Shown here: piece after piece, positions 1-7,314 of the stretch
Layout: each line of letters starts with the position of its first letter
How positions within the stretch are numbered: the stretch's first letter is position 1
DNA from: Flavobacteriales bacterium
Lineage (GTDB): Bacteria; Bacteroidota; Bacteroidia; Flavobacteriales_D; Crocinitomicaceae
Assembly: GCA_947462695.1 (NCBI GenBank)
Contig: CANHQC010000014.1
Coordinates: 1 to 14,599, forward strand
Length of the DNA stretch: 14,599 bases
Direction: 5' to 3'
The notes under the pieces: generated by a model
Told to the model about the DNA's origin: nothing
The model's database searches: none
What the model saw: the letters and a program-made list of their open reading frames with translations, nothing else
Program-made: the position numbers and the translations under genes

Positions 1-100
1 AACTCAGTTATTAAGTGCCAGTGAAATCAAAATTTAAAGGAAGGAATGAAATATTTTTCAGGAAAAAGAATTATCTTTCCACTTATCTTGAATTTCAAAG

Positions 101-889
101 ATGATTCGTATGAAAAGACAGTTACTCATTTTAATGCATACCTTGATTGCTTCTTGCTCGTTGAGTTGGGCACAAGGCGATGGAATTTCAATCCAACTAG
201 ATGGCGCAGGTGCCGATCTTTCAGGTGGCGTACATTCCATTAATTTATATGCATCATCACCCGATTTAGCTGGTGGTATTTTAGAGGTTAAGTTTGTAGT
301 GACGAACACTACCGGCTCGGATCAACAATGGAAAATTACGCGTAAAAAATTAGCTGTTCCATCTTCATGGGTTGATCAAGTGTGTTGGCCTCCATTGTGC
401 TACAATGCTTCAGGCGACTTGTATAGCACACCAAATTCAGGTGGAAATCCGGCTCCAATTATTGTTGACGGGGGGTATACAACAACCGGTGGATTGAATG
501 CTGAGTTGAAACCACGTATAACTCCAGATATAAACAGCGCAGCATACGCGATGTACCGCTATTACATTGCCGATGCAAATACTGGAGCATACCTCGATTC
601 AATTGATTTAAATGTAAACTTTACGTTATCAACAAATACTATAAAGCCAAATCCTGTAATTTCTGTAAGCCCTAATCCTGCATCGGAATATGTAACGATT
701 AATTTGGGACAATCAGAAAATGCGTCAGTGAAAGTAGTCGATGTACTTGGGAAAGTTGTCCATACGGATGTAATTAGTGGAGGTCAAAAAACCATTGCTC
801 TTGGTGAATTTAAAAACGGAGTGTACATTTTGGTGATTGATTCTCCTGGAACAAAAACAATCAATAAGCGGTTAATCGTAAGGCATTAA
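101..889 (+). CDS. Secreted protein with T9SS type A C-terminal sorting domain
   Basis: A 262-aa protein with a cleavable signal peptide (hydrophobic residues about 8-22, likely cut after SWAQ at 25). The middle (about 26-180) is beta-rich, with a conspicuous pair of cysteines, C95 and C100 (VCWPPLC), that could form a disulfide; I do not recognise a named family. Residues 188-262 match the type IX secretion sorting domain: VSPNPASEYVTI, then VVDVLGKVV, then FKNGVYILVI and a basic end KRLIVRH. Such domains send proteins through the outer membrane by T9SS and are then cleaved, often with surface attachment; that is family knowledge. The start could be 101 or the in-frame ATG at 110, which gives a tighter signal peptide beginning MKRQLL. 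A better purine-rich ribosome site (36-44) lies in front of an ATG at 46 in another frame. A terminator follows the gene. The substrate or ligand is unknown. Confidence 0.87.
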   Translation: MIRMKRQLLILMHTLIASCSLSWAQGDGISIQLDGAGADLSGGVHSINLYASSPDLAGGILEVKFVVTNTTGSDQQWKITRKKLAVPSSWVDQVCWPPLCYNASGDLYSTPNSGGNPAPIIVDGGYTTTGGLNAELKPRITPDINSAAYAMYRYYIADANTGAYLDSIDLNVNFTLSTNTIKPNPVISVSPNPASEYVTINLGQSENASVKVVDVLGKVVHTDVISGGQKTIALGEFKNGVYILVIDSPGTKTINKRLIVRH

Positions 890-906
890 TTGCTAATCGA
901 ACAAGT

Positions 907-934
907 AAAAAGATCGCGTTAGCGGTCTTTTTTT
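907..934 (+). terminator. Rho-independent terminator after the T9SS cargo gene
   Basis: Arms 907-917 (AAAAAGATCGC) and 922-932 (GCGGTCTTTTT) pair with one G-T wobble around a GTTA loop, followed by a T run to 934. It ends only 8 nt before the start codon of the next plus-strand gene, so it separates two genes on the same strand almost without spacer. Confidence 0.8.
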
Positions 935-942
935 ATGAAATA

Positions 943-2502
943 ATGATGTCTTTTCGAATTTTTGGTTTAGTTACTGCAGTTTTCATAACGATATCTGCCG
1001 GTGCCCAAACTAATTTATTACCATTAGCTGATTTCTATAAGGATAGGTTGTTTTCAACTGCTGGAAAGCAACAGTACAATGGCTCCTATTTTCTTCCGGC
1101 ATCCGAAACAGAAATTCCACTTCATGAAATAATTCGGGACTCAAGTAAGCAGTACTATGAATTTGGGGAGGTCATTTTTAAAAAGCACGTCATAGAAGCC
1201 AAAGGCAAGAATTATAGACTAAACATTTCTCCAATTCTCGATTTTACCCTTGGAAAGGATGTCAAGGATACATCCTCTCGTCGATTGTTTCAAAATACCC
1301 GAGGAATTTACATTGAAGGTGAACTGCTCAAGAATTTTTCGTTTTCCACGGCCATTGTAGAAAATCAAGCGCGTTTTTCACGGTACCAAACCGATTTCTA
1401 TACTGCTTTAGGTGAATTATATACAAACCAATCTACAGGAAGTTATACCCAACAAAATGCGGTTGTGCCTGGGGCAGCCCGAACAAAACCATTCAAAGAA
1501 GACGGATTTGATTATGCGTTTGCGATGGGGAATATTCATTATCAACCGGTTAAATGGCTGTCTGTAACGGCGGGCAATACACCTTCTTTTATTGGTGCTG
1601 GTTACCGTTCACTCTTTTTGTCAGATAACCCGTTACCATCACCATTTTACAAGTTGTCTTTTGCAATTACTAAAAAACTTCAATTTCACTATTACAGGTC
1701 CCGATTGTTAAACCTCATCAGAAAACCTGTTAGCACAACCGTAGAATCTTATTATGAACCCAAGGGGCATTCAGTAAATTATATTCATTACCAATTCAAC
1801 GATCACTTTTCACTTCAACTTATAGAGTCAATTACCTGGTCGAAAGGAGATTCTATCATTTCCAAACGTGTACATCCCCTTTTTTATAATCCGCTGCCTG
1901 TATTAAGTAGTTTAGTTCTGAAACAGGAAGAGATTAACACATTAACTGGGTTGCAATTCCAACTAAAGTTTAAAAATGCACCCCTCATATATGGTCAAGT
2001 TGGAATAGGAAATTTGAACATCAACTCAACATCCGGACAAATAGGAATGCGTTGGTTCGATGCGATCAAGGTAAAAAATCTTTTTGTTCAGATGGAGTAT
2101 AATTTCTATTCATCCACGATTTTAGAGGGAGAGAATAAACGGTTGAATTTTAGTCACGGTAATGTATCACTTTCCCATCCAAAAGGAAATGGTTTCCATG
2201 AAGGAGTTTTGCGCATAAATTACGAATGGAAACGTATTTATGTAGACAGTAAAACGGTTTATTATTCCCTTTTTTCGAATACGTTGGGTGATTTGATGAT
2301 TACTGAATCAATAACACCCGTTGATAAAGGACCACTCATTCATCAACAACTTGAAATTGGCTACCGAATCAATCGAAAAATGAATACGGTTGTTTTTGGA
2401 AGTTTGCTCGTTCGAAAAGATATGGTCAGCGAACCAACTCAATCCACTCTTTTTTCAGCTGGATTGCGAACTGCATTATTCAATCGATACACCGACTTTT
2501 AA
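943..2502 (+). CDS. RemB-like outer-membrane beta-barrel protein (first paralogue)
   Basis: A 519-aa exported protein with signal peptide about 1-21 (hydrophobic FGLVTAVFITISAGAQ). The rest is rich in alternating aromatic and polar strands, as in an outer-membrane barrel. Diagnostic segments are FQNTRGIYIEGE (116-127), IVENQARFSRY (138-148), and FIGAGYRSLFLSD (216-228). Related segments occur in the flavobacterial gliding protein RemB and in barrels annotated as Wzi-like capsule assembly; this is recalled, not searched. RemB is linked to surface motility and binding at the cell surface in Flavobacterium johnsoniae. The protein ends in an aromatic residue (YTDF), typical of barrels. It starts 8 nt after a terminator and I see no clean promoter in between. 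Its stop overlaps the next start, so the two are probably translated together. An alternative start at 946 drops one residue. Confidence 0.78.
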   Translation: MMSFRIFGLVTAVFITISAGAQTNLLPLADFYKDRLFSTAGKQQYNGSYFLPASETEIPLHEIIRDSSKQYYEFGEVIFKKHVIEAKGKNYRLNISPILDFTLGKDVKDTSSRRLFQNTRGIYIEGELLKNFSFSTAIVENQARFSRYQTDFYTALGELYTNQSTGSYTQQNAVVPGAARTKPFKEDGFDYAFAMGNIHYQPVKWLSVTAGNTPSFIGAGYRSLFLSDNPLPSPFYKLSFAITKKLQFHYYRSRLLNLIRKPVSTTVESYYEPKGHSVNYIHYQFNDHFSLQLIESITWSKGDSIISKRVHPLFYNPLPVLSSLVLKQEEINTLTGLQFQLKFKNAPLIYGQVGIGNLNINSTSGQIGMRWFDAIKVKNLFVQMEYNFYSSTILEGENKRLNFSHGNVSLSHPKGNGFHEGVLRINYEWKRIYVDSKTVYYSLFSNTLGDLMITESITPVDKGPLIHQQLEIGYRINRKMNTVVFGSLLVRKDMVSEPTQSTLFSAGLRTALFNRYTDF

Positions 2503-3914
2503 TGAGATTAGCGCTTCACATACTATTGATCATACTGCCTGTCTTTTCACATGGACAATCCGAAATAGGTTGGTTGGTTGATGAAGCTCCTGAAGACAGT
2601 ATCCAACCATTAGCAGTGGATCAACATACCAGTGTTCGTCCGGCTATTCGATTGAAAGAATGGAAACATGAGCGAAATTGGTCGCTTACCCCAGCAGCGG
2701 ATATGGCAATTCGGTTCAATTCAGATTTAGAATTTAAATCTGCTCTAGGAATAGCTTTTGAAGCAAAATGGAAGGAAAAATGGTACGTTCGCTTGCTTGG
2801 ATTGCAGGGAATTGGTCAAAGTGATTCTGTTCTTGAGCCGAAAAGTTACCTCCGAAAAAATCAACCATTCGGTTACAGTTATTCAGAACTTCGTGGGCGC
2901 ATTGGGTATACTCCAAATGAGGTGTTTCAATTCCAAGCCGGGTTGGATCACAACTTTATTGGCGAAGGAAACCGCTCGTTGTTTTTAAGTGATTATGGTG
3001 TCCCATCTCCTTTTGGTCAAATTCGCACACGATTTTGGAGGGTAGAGTATACCGTTCTTTATCAATTTTTCAGAGAGCAATTGAACGATCAATGGAAGCA
3101 AAAGAATGGCGCAACCCATCACATTAGTTTTAATGCCACGAAATGGTTGAATTTTGGTGTTTTTGAAACAGTAATATTTCAACCTAAAGACACATTGTTG
3201 AATAGGGGGTATGAGGTTGAGTATTTAAACCCGGTTATTTTCTACCGTCCACAAGAATATGCATTGGGATCATCAGATAATGTATTGCTTGGCCTGAGTA
3301 TGACAGCTAAATGGCGCAAGCACACATTCTACAGTCAATTTATTCTCGATGAGTTTTCATTGACTGAATGGCGAGCAAATTCTGGTTGGTGGGCAAATAA
3401 ATACGGAGGCCAGGTAGGTGTTAAAGGACGCCTTGAAAAGAACAAACATTATTGGTTTTATCGATTGGAATTTAATGCCGTGCGACCTTATACATACGCG
3501 CATTTAACCAGTGGCCAGAATTATGGCAATCAAGGAAGCACACTTTCCCATCCATACGGAGGAAATTTTATGGAGCTCTTAGCGGAATTTAAATTCAATT
3601 ATGAAAAGTGGCATGTCGATGTCTTTACTTCTTATAGTTTACGGGGTAAGGATAAGGAAGCATTAAGTTACGGAGGAGACATTTATCAACCGTACACTCT
3701 TCGTCCGTTCGAGTACGACCATAAAATAGGCCAAGGTCAAGGGGTGAATCGTTTTCATATTTTTGTACGCATGCATTATCCAATTTTCAAGAAAACGGAA
3801 TTGCGTGCGTTTATTGAAAACCATTTAAGTTATTCCACATACAACTCCCGCTGGCAGTATACTCCAGTAATTGGATTAAGAAGTTTTTTATGGAATGATT
3901 ACCGCAATTATTAA
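2502..3914 (+). CDS. RemB-like outer-membrane beta-barrel protein (second paralogue)
   Basis: A 470-aa exported protein with signal peptide about 1-18 (LALHILLIILPVFSHGQ). It carries the same core motif as its upstream neighbour, FIGEGNRSLFLSD at 152-164, then further segments I associate with RemB: ILDEF (281-285), GWWANKYGGQVGVKG (295-309), EFNAVRPYTYAH (323-334) and LSHPYGGNF (348-356). These fit RemB better than the corresponding parts of the upstream paralogue, so this copy looks like the more canonical one. The chain ends YRNY, an aromatic C-terminus expected of a barrel inserted by BamA. The ATG shares its first base with the upstream TAA (TAATG), implying translational coupling and perhaps a matched pair in one complex. 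A bidirectional terminator follows at once. A role in gliding or surface polysaccharide binding is inferred from family resemblance. Confidence 0.8.
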   Translation: MRLALHILLIILPVFSHGQSEIGWLVDEAPEDSIQPLAVDQHTSVRPAIRLKEWKHERNWSLTPAADMAIRFNSDLEFKSALGIAFEAKWKEKWYVRLLGLQGIGQSDSVLEPKSYLRKNQPFGYSYSELRGRIGYTPNEVFQFQAGLDHNFIGEGNRSLFLSDYGVPSPFGQIRTRFWRVEYTVLYQFFREQLNDQWKQKNGATHHISFNATKWLNFGVFETVIFQPKDTLLNRGYEVEYLNPVIFYRPQEYALGSSDNVLLGLSMTAKWRKHTFYSQFILDEFSLTEWRANSGWWANKYGGQVGVKGRLEKNKHYWFYRLEFNAVRPYTYAHLTSGQNYGNQGSTLSHPYGGNFMELLAEFKFNYEKWHVDVFTSYSLRGKDKEALSYGGDIYQPYTLRPFEYDHKIGQGQGVNRFHIFVRMHYPIFKKTELRAFIENHLSYSTYNSRWQYTPVIGLRSFLWNDYRNY

Positions 3915-3951
3915 AAAAGGCGACCGATTCTCTAGAATTAGTCGCCTTTTT
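3913..3951. terminator. Bidirectional terminator between convergent genes
   Basis: Perfect 11-bp arms, 3914-3924 (AAAAAGGCGAC) and 3941-3951 (GTCGCCTTTTT). Within the loop ATTCT (3927-3931) and AGAAT (3934-3938) pair again. The T run serves the plus-strand barrel gene and the A run serves the minus-strand ssb cluster. The stop codon of the barrel gene (3912-3914) runs into the hairpin base. Confidence 0.88.
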
Positions 3952-3967
3952 ACATAACGGTTTATGG

Positions 3968-4297
3968 TTATAGTCCAATGATATTGCGCAATTCAACTTC
4001 TGTAATGTTGCGTTTTTGTCCATCGGTGTTCAGGTAAGTTCGGTTGACCAATCGCCCATGAATGGCGACTTTTTTACCTTTTTCGGCATAATGCTCAATG
4101 AATTGCGCCATGTTGCCCCAGGCGAAGATGCGGTGCCATTCTTTTGTTAAGCGCGTAGAGCCATTGTTTGCTCGAAAGGATTTTTCTGTTGAAATACTGA
4201 ATCGAGCTATTTTCGACCCATTTTCAAAATTGGTCACTTCAGTCATTGTGCCAATGCTACCGATTAGGGTAACGTGATTTCGGATAGTAGTTGCCAT
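3968..4297 (-). CDS. ssb: Single-stranded DNA-binding protein, tailless (third in tandem)
   Basis: A 109-aa protein spanning just the SSB OB-fold. Visible family landmarks are HVTLIGSIG (8-16), GSKIARFSIST (27-37), EWHRIFAWGNMAQF (53-66) with W54 in the place of the ssDNA-stacking Trp of the TEWHR motif, and the strand KKVAIHGRLVNRTY (75-88). The chain stops at NIIGL straight after the fold, with no flexible linker and no acidic DDxPF tip, the part through which housekeeping SSB recruits partner proteins. It would therefore bind ssDNA but probably not act as the replication hub; SsbB of Bacillus, used in natural transformation, is similarly short. It lies 15 bp after the second ssb copy and is last in the run, next to the shared terminator. 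Which paralogue does what cannot be told from sequence. Confidence 0.88.
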   Translation of the reverse strand: MATTIRNHVTLIGSIGTMTEVTNFENGSKIARFSISTEKSFRANNGSTRLTKEWHRIFAWGNMAQFIEHYAEKGKKVAIHGRLVNRTYLNTDGQKRNITEVELRNIIGL

Positions 4298-4312
4298 ACT
4301 TTAGGTTGTTGA

Positions 4313-4624
4313 TTACAAGATTATGATGTCATTTACTTCGACTTCTACGATGTGTTTACGCTCGATTCCTTGTCTATAAAACCGAGAAACCAATTTACCT
4401 TCCACGGCGAGCTGCATCCCTTCGGTGTAATGTTGATCGAGAATAGTCACCCATTTTCCCCAAGCGGTTAATCGGTGCCAGTAACTTTTCTTTTTTTGTT
4501 TTCCTTCGGAATCGAGGAAATGTTCGGTAGTTGACATGGTGAATTGCGCAATTTTTCGTCCATTCTCCAGTTCAACAAATTTTGGTGCAGAGGCTATTTT
4601 GCCAATTAAATTAACGTGGTTCAT
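4313..4624 (-). CDS. ssb: Single-stranded DNA-binding protein, tailless (second in tandem)
   Basis: A 103-aa SSB-family OB-fold protein, the shortest and most diverged of the three neighbours. Landmarks: HVNLIGKIASAPKF (3-16), GRKIAQFTMST (22-32), YWHRLTAWGKW (48-58) with the Trp at 49 in the nucleic-acid-binding strand, and LAVEGKLVSRFY (72-83). The loop after strand 4 is basic (RQGIERKH). It ends NDIIIL right after the fold, without linker or acidic tip. A 9-bp hairpin lies in the 62-bp gap between this gene and the upstream copy, so its expression may differ from that of the first gene. Sequence identity with its neighbours looks low outside the conserved strands, which points to an old duplication with specialisation rather than a recent copy. 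The exact role is unknown. Confidence 0.86.
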   Translation of the reverse strand: MNHVNLIGKIASAPKFVELENGRKIAQFTMSTTEHFLDSEGKQKKKSYWHRLTAWGKWVTILDQHYTEGMQLAVEGKLVSRFYRQGIERKHIVEVEVNDIIIL

Positions 4625-4644
4625 TGTAATAAAGAGTTAAATAA

Positions 4645-4673
4645 GCAGGTTACCCGAAAGTAGAGTAACCTGC
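4645..4673 (-). terminator. Intercistronic hairpin between first and second ssb genes
   Basis: Perfect 9-bp inverted repeat, 4645-4653 (GCAGGTTAC) and 4665-4673 (GTAACCTGC), with an 11-nt loop. Read on the minus strand it is followed by TTATTTAAC, a poor U tract. It may be a partial terminator, an mRNA-stabilising hairpin or a processing site that makes the first ssb more abundant than the next two. Confidence 0.5.
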
Positions 4674-4686
4674 ATGAAAAGATGAG

Positions 4687-5046
4687 TTATGCCGCACTTG
4701 ATTGGCTTGTTTGACGAGCGGAAAGCAGTAAAAAATCAGTTGCTTCTATTACTGTAGAATAGCGTTTCTCTCCAGATTTGGTTTCATAGGATTGATTGAC
4801 CAATTTGCCTTCAACGATGATTTCTTGTCCTTTGCTTAACACGTTGTTCATGAGTTCAGCGAGTTTCCCCCAAGCATTAATTGTGTGCCATTGCGTTTTC
4901 TCTTGCCACTCCCCTGATTTATCCTTGTAGCGCTCGTTCGTAGCAATCGTAAAACGTACGATCGTATTACCTGTTTCAAAAGTGGTTAATTCTGGTTGTG
5001 TGCCTAGACGGCCGATCAAACTAACTTTGTTTCTTAATGTGTTCAT
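4687..5046 (-). CDS. ssb: Single-stranded DNA-binding protein, tailless (first in tandem)
   Basis: A 119-aa SSB and the most canonical of the three. Landmarks: NKVSLIGRLGTQPEL (6-20), GNTIVRFTIATNERYKDKSGEW (26-47), TQWHTINAWGKLAELM (51-66) with W53 at the stacking position, and EIIVEGKLVNQSYETKSGEKRYST (75-98), all aligning well with the E. coli SSB OB-fold. After the fold only a short Ser/Gln/Ala end (RQTSQSSAA) remains; there is no acidic DDxPF tip. It is the promoter-proximal gene of the three, downstream of a 176-bp intergenic region likely to hold its promoter. A main genomic ssb with an acidic tail presumably exists elsewhere; the trio would then be accessory, for DNA uptake, recombination or stress. 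That role is inference. Confidence 0.9.
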   Translation of the reverse strand: MNTLRNKVSLIGRLGTQPELTTFETGNTIVRFTIATNERYKDKSGEWQEKTQWHTINAWGKLAELMNNVLSKGQEIIVEGKLVNQSYETKSGEKRYSTVIEATDFLLLSARQTSQSSAA

Positions 5047-5222
5047 GTGTACTTGTTTTTAGTTGAACTTATTTGTAAATCTTGTCCCATTCGTTTGGAA
5101 CAACATTGCAAAATTCAACCCCCAACCAAGAATGAACCGGTTATTAGTCGTTTACTTTCGACTGTTTTTCCTTTGTAAGCAATTGTTGTCGAATAAGTAT
5201 CTGAAAAAAAGGTAGTTAGGTA
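5047..5222. other. 176-bp intergenic region upstream of the ssb cluster
   Basis: No credible ORF. It should carry the promoter of the ssb run, but no full TTG-N19-TAnnTTTG match was found on the minus strand; the nearest -7 candidate is GAATTTTG (minus strand, 5116-5109), without a spaced TTG. A short 5-bp hairpin AGTCG/CGACT sits at 5146-5163. No clear terminator for the upstream barrel gene is visible. Confidence 0.4.
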
Positions 5223-6311
5223 TTAAAACCAGGCCGATAAATTAACAGAAAAAATAGTGGTGTTTTTGGTCGGCGAACCAGAAGAAGATCTAAAGTGCTG
5301 TCCACTTACGCTCATTAATTCTTTTACTTCAAATCGCAAGAAGGCATTCTCTTGAATTGCCAAAGTATAACCAAGCGCTGCTCCAAAACACTCAAACGGA
5401 TCTTTGCCATTTATACTTTGTATTTGCACTCCATTCTCATCATTAAAATACTCCACCCTTGCTGCAATGAATGATTTATTTGGCAAAGTAAATTTGGAAG
5501 TTACATTGAATTGATACCAAGAAGAACTACTTCCAGTTTCTAAGAGCTGTAGCCCATAATAACCATTGATAGCCGTTGTGAAAAACTTGTCTCCGGTATA
5601 CACCCAATACAGGTCATTAAAAATACGTGTTCTAAATGCCGGATTTGCTGTAGATCGTTCATCACCAACATACGTATTCCAATTAATCAACTGCTTTTTG
5701 GATGGTTTCCATTCTACTTGCGTTCCAATTGCTTTTGAAGAGTTGACATCCTTTAATTGCTGCCAGCCATTCACGACGGCCAACGCAAGTTTCAATTTGT
5801 TGTTCACTTGAAAGTTTAATCGAGCTCCACCTAGGTAATAGGGGACATATTCAGGCGCTAAACTTCTTGTATACATCAGTTGGTCTTTGCTCATAGCACT
5901 TTCGCTGGAGTAGGGTGAACTTAACACACCAGCTTCTAACCAAAGTTCTTTCTTTTTCAAGAGTTTTACTGAGGCGTTTGCTTCATAAAGGGCTTTTAAT
6001 AGTCCTTCTTCCGCAGCATAATTGGCGTTCATGTATGTACCAAATGCAGGCATCATTTTCAGTTTAAATCTGTCACTTTTTACCTCGAGTGATAGATAAG
6101 CAAGGTTAACGCCAAATTGATTATGCTTGTTTGACGAAACGAAGTAAGGAATTTCACCAGATTCGGGTTGATTAATATCGTAAGCATAATAGGTGTCAAT
6201 TCCTCCTCCGACATTAAATGTGATGGGATTTGCTTTAGATGAATCAGCTGTTTGGGCAATTACTTGAACACTGAATGAAAGTACAGCCAAGGCGAATAAT
6301 GGTTTGATCAT
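5223..6311 (-). CDS. OmpL-like outer-membrane beta-barrel protein (putative porin, PF07642-type)
   Basis: A 362-aa exported protein starting at ATG 6311, with signal peptide about 1-20 (FALAVLSFSVQVIAQ). A longer frame back to 6338 needs a TTG start and would bury the signal peptide, so it was not used. N-terminal hallmarks of the Bacteroidetes OmpL-like barrel family are GGGIDTYYAYDINQPESG (35-52), then NQFGVNLAYLSLE (64-76), FGTYMNANY (90-98), YTRSLAPEYVPYYLGGARLNF (147-167) and VVNGWQ further on. The chain ends in a strand with terminal Phe (SVNLSAWF), the outer-membrane insertion signature. It likely forms a passive pore; the substrate is unknown. It follows the lipoprotein hydrolase gene by 37 bp on the same strand, so the two may be co-transcribed, perhaps linking uptake with hydrolysis of an ester substrate. 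That link is inference. Confidence 0.84.
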   Translation of the reverse strand: MIKPLFALAVLSFSVQVIAQTADSSKANPITFNVGGGIDTYYAYDINQPESGEIPYFVSSNKHNQFGVNLAYLSLEVKSDRFKLKMMPAFGTYMNANYAAEEGLLKALYEANASVKLLKKKELWLEAGVLSSPYSSESAMSKDQLMYTRSLAPEYVPYYLGGARLNFQVNNKLKLALAVVNGWQQLKDVNSSKAIGTQVEWKPSKKQLINWNTYVGDERSTANPAFRTRIFNDLYWVYTGDKFFTTAINGYYGLQLLETGSSSSWYQFNVTSKFTLPNKSFIAARVEYFNDENGVQIQSINGKDPFECFGAALGYTLAIQENAFLRFEVKELMSVSGQHFRSSSGSPTKNTTIFSVNLSAWF

Positions 6312-6348
6312 ATTGAATTCTTTTAACAAAGATGACAATTTATTGAAT

Positions 6349-7275
6349 TCAATATACTAATTCACAAATCAACTTAGTAAACGCTTTTCGGTTGTCAAGT
6401 TGCGGTGCATGACCACAGTCTTTTAAAATATGCCACTTTCCTTCAATTGAATCGGCAAACCGTTTTCCTGAGGTTACTGAAAACAATTCATCGTATTCTC
6501 CCCAAACGACATGTGCGGGAATACTTTTTATTGGATTATTTCCAAACCGGTTTTTCTCTGCTTGAAGTGTCGTTAAAAGGGCTCTTTTTTGCGCTGGAAA
6601 ATCCTTAAAGTAAAGTTCAAATGATTGATTCAGTAATGCCTGTGGAACCTTAATTGATCGAAATGCAGCTAAGTCATACAATCGTTGTAACTGATTTGGT
6701 TGATCGAATACGAATAATTCATCGATAGTATGCACACCGAATTGACTACTGACTTTTTCTAATTCACTGTAATCAAACGTATGTCCTGGGCAGTTCGCAA
6801 AGATTACTTGTTGAATACGTTCAGGAAATTTAACACAGAAGTCAAGTGCAATGAATCCGCCATAACTCTGACCGACCATGGTCACTTTTTCAGTTTGAAA
6901 TTCATTTAGAAGTAGTTCAATTGCCCTTGTTTGACTGTTTAGAGAAGCTTCACCAGAAAACGAACTTTTGCCAAACCAAAGCAAGTCGGGAGCAATTACA
7001 GTAAATTGTTTGGATAATGCCAGCATCTCTTCCTTCCAAGTTGTTGCAGCATCTCCACCAAACCCATGCAATAATAAAACCACCGGACCATTTCCACCTT
7101 TCCAAAAATGTATATTAAATCCATCTTTGTTCAATTGATAGGATTGAACTCCATGCCGACTAAGTTTGCGTTTGGTACTTTGTTGTTGCCACCGTACAAT
7201 TTGACAACCTGAAAGGGCTATCAATGTCAACAGAATGCCTACAAACCTGTAAAGAAAAGCGAAACGGCGAGTCAT
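6349..7275 (-). CDS. Alpha/beta-hydrolase lipoprotein
   Basis: A 308-aa alpha/beta-hydrolase fold enzyme. The N-terminus MTRRFAFLYR then hydrophobic FVGILLTLIALSGC ends in a lipobox (LSGC, C24), so it should be lipidated and membrane anchored. Catalytic landmarks are complete: oxyanion motif LLLHGFGG (67-74), nucleophile elbow VGQSYGG with Ser137, acid Asp262 in VVWGEYDELF, and His289 in DCGHAPQLD. A cap region (about 164-235) separates strand 6 from the acid. The family includes esterases, lipases, C-C hydrolases and haloalkane dehalogenases; no specific substrate is evident, though a Ser nucleophile rules out a typical dehalogenase. It is first in a probable two-gene unit with the OmpL-like barrel and diverges from ribE across only 39 bp. 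The ATG at 7275 is supported by the signal peptide that follows. Confidence 0.86.
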   Translation of the reverse strand: MTRRFAFLYRFVGILLTLIALSGCQIVRWQQQSTKRKLSRHGVQSYQLNKDGFNIHFWKGGNGPVVLLLHGFGGDAATTWKEEMLALSKQFTVIAPDLLWFGKSSFSGEASLNSQTRAIELLLNEFQTEKVTMVGQSYGGFIALDFCVKFPERIQQVIFANCPGHTFDYSELEKVSSQFGVHTIDELFVFDQPNQLQRLYDLAAFRSIKVPQALLNQSFELYFKDFPAQKRALLTTLQAEKNRFGNNPIKSIPAHVVWGEYDELFSVTSGKRFADSIEGKWHILKDCGHAPQLDNRKAFTKLICELVY

Positions 7276-7314
7276 TTTATAAACTTATTCAGATATTTGT
7301 TGTTTAAAAGTACA
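7276..7314. promoter_or_regulatory. Compact divergent promoter region, hydrolase / ribE
   Basis: Only 39 bp separate the two start codons. Near-matches to the -7 box are GATATTTG on plus (7292-7299) and TAAGTTTA on minus (7287-7280), each one base off TAnnTTTG and neither with a TTG at 19 nt. The promoters must overlap each other or extend into the opposite gene. Assignment is weak. Confidence 0.3.

Noticed and set aside
46..243. 65-codon plus-strand frame overlapping the T9SS gene
   Set aside because: It overlaps the signal peptide and early mature part of a well supported gene in another frame and shows no recognisable domain; kept only as a possible leader ORF.
3968..5046. The ssb trio as part of a prophage or integrative element
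   Set aside because: No integrase, phage structural, relaxase or att-like repeats lie nearby; the flanks look like ordinary chromosomal envelope genes.
5146..5163. Short hairpin AGTCG/CGACT with a following GTTTTTC on the plus strand
   Set aside because: Only 5 bp of stem, and no plus-strand gene lies upstream that would need a terminator; on the minus strand no U tract follows.
7276..7314. Possible FMN riboswitch ahead of ribE
   Set aside because: 39 bp cannot hold the FMN element, and none of its conserved parts is seen.
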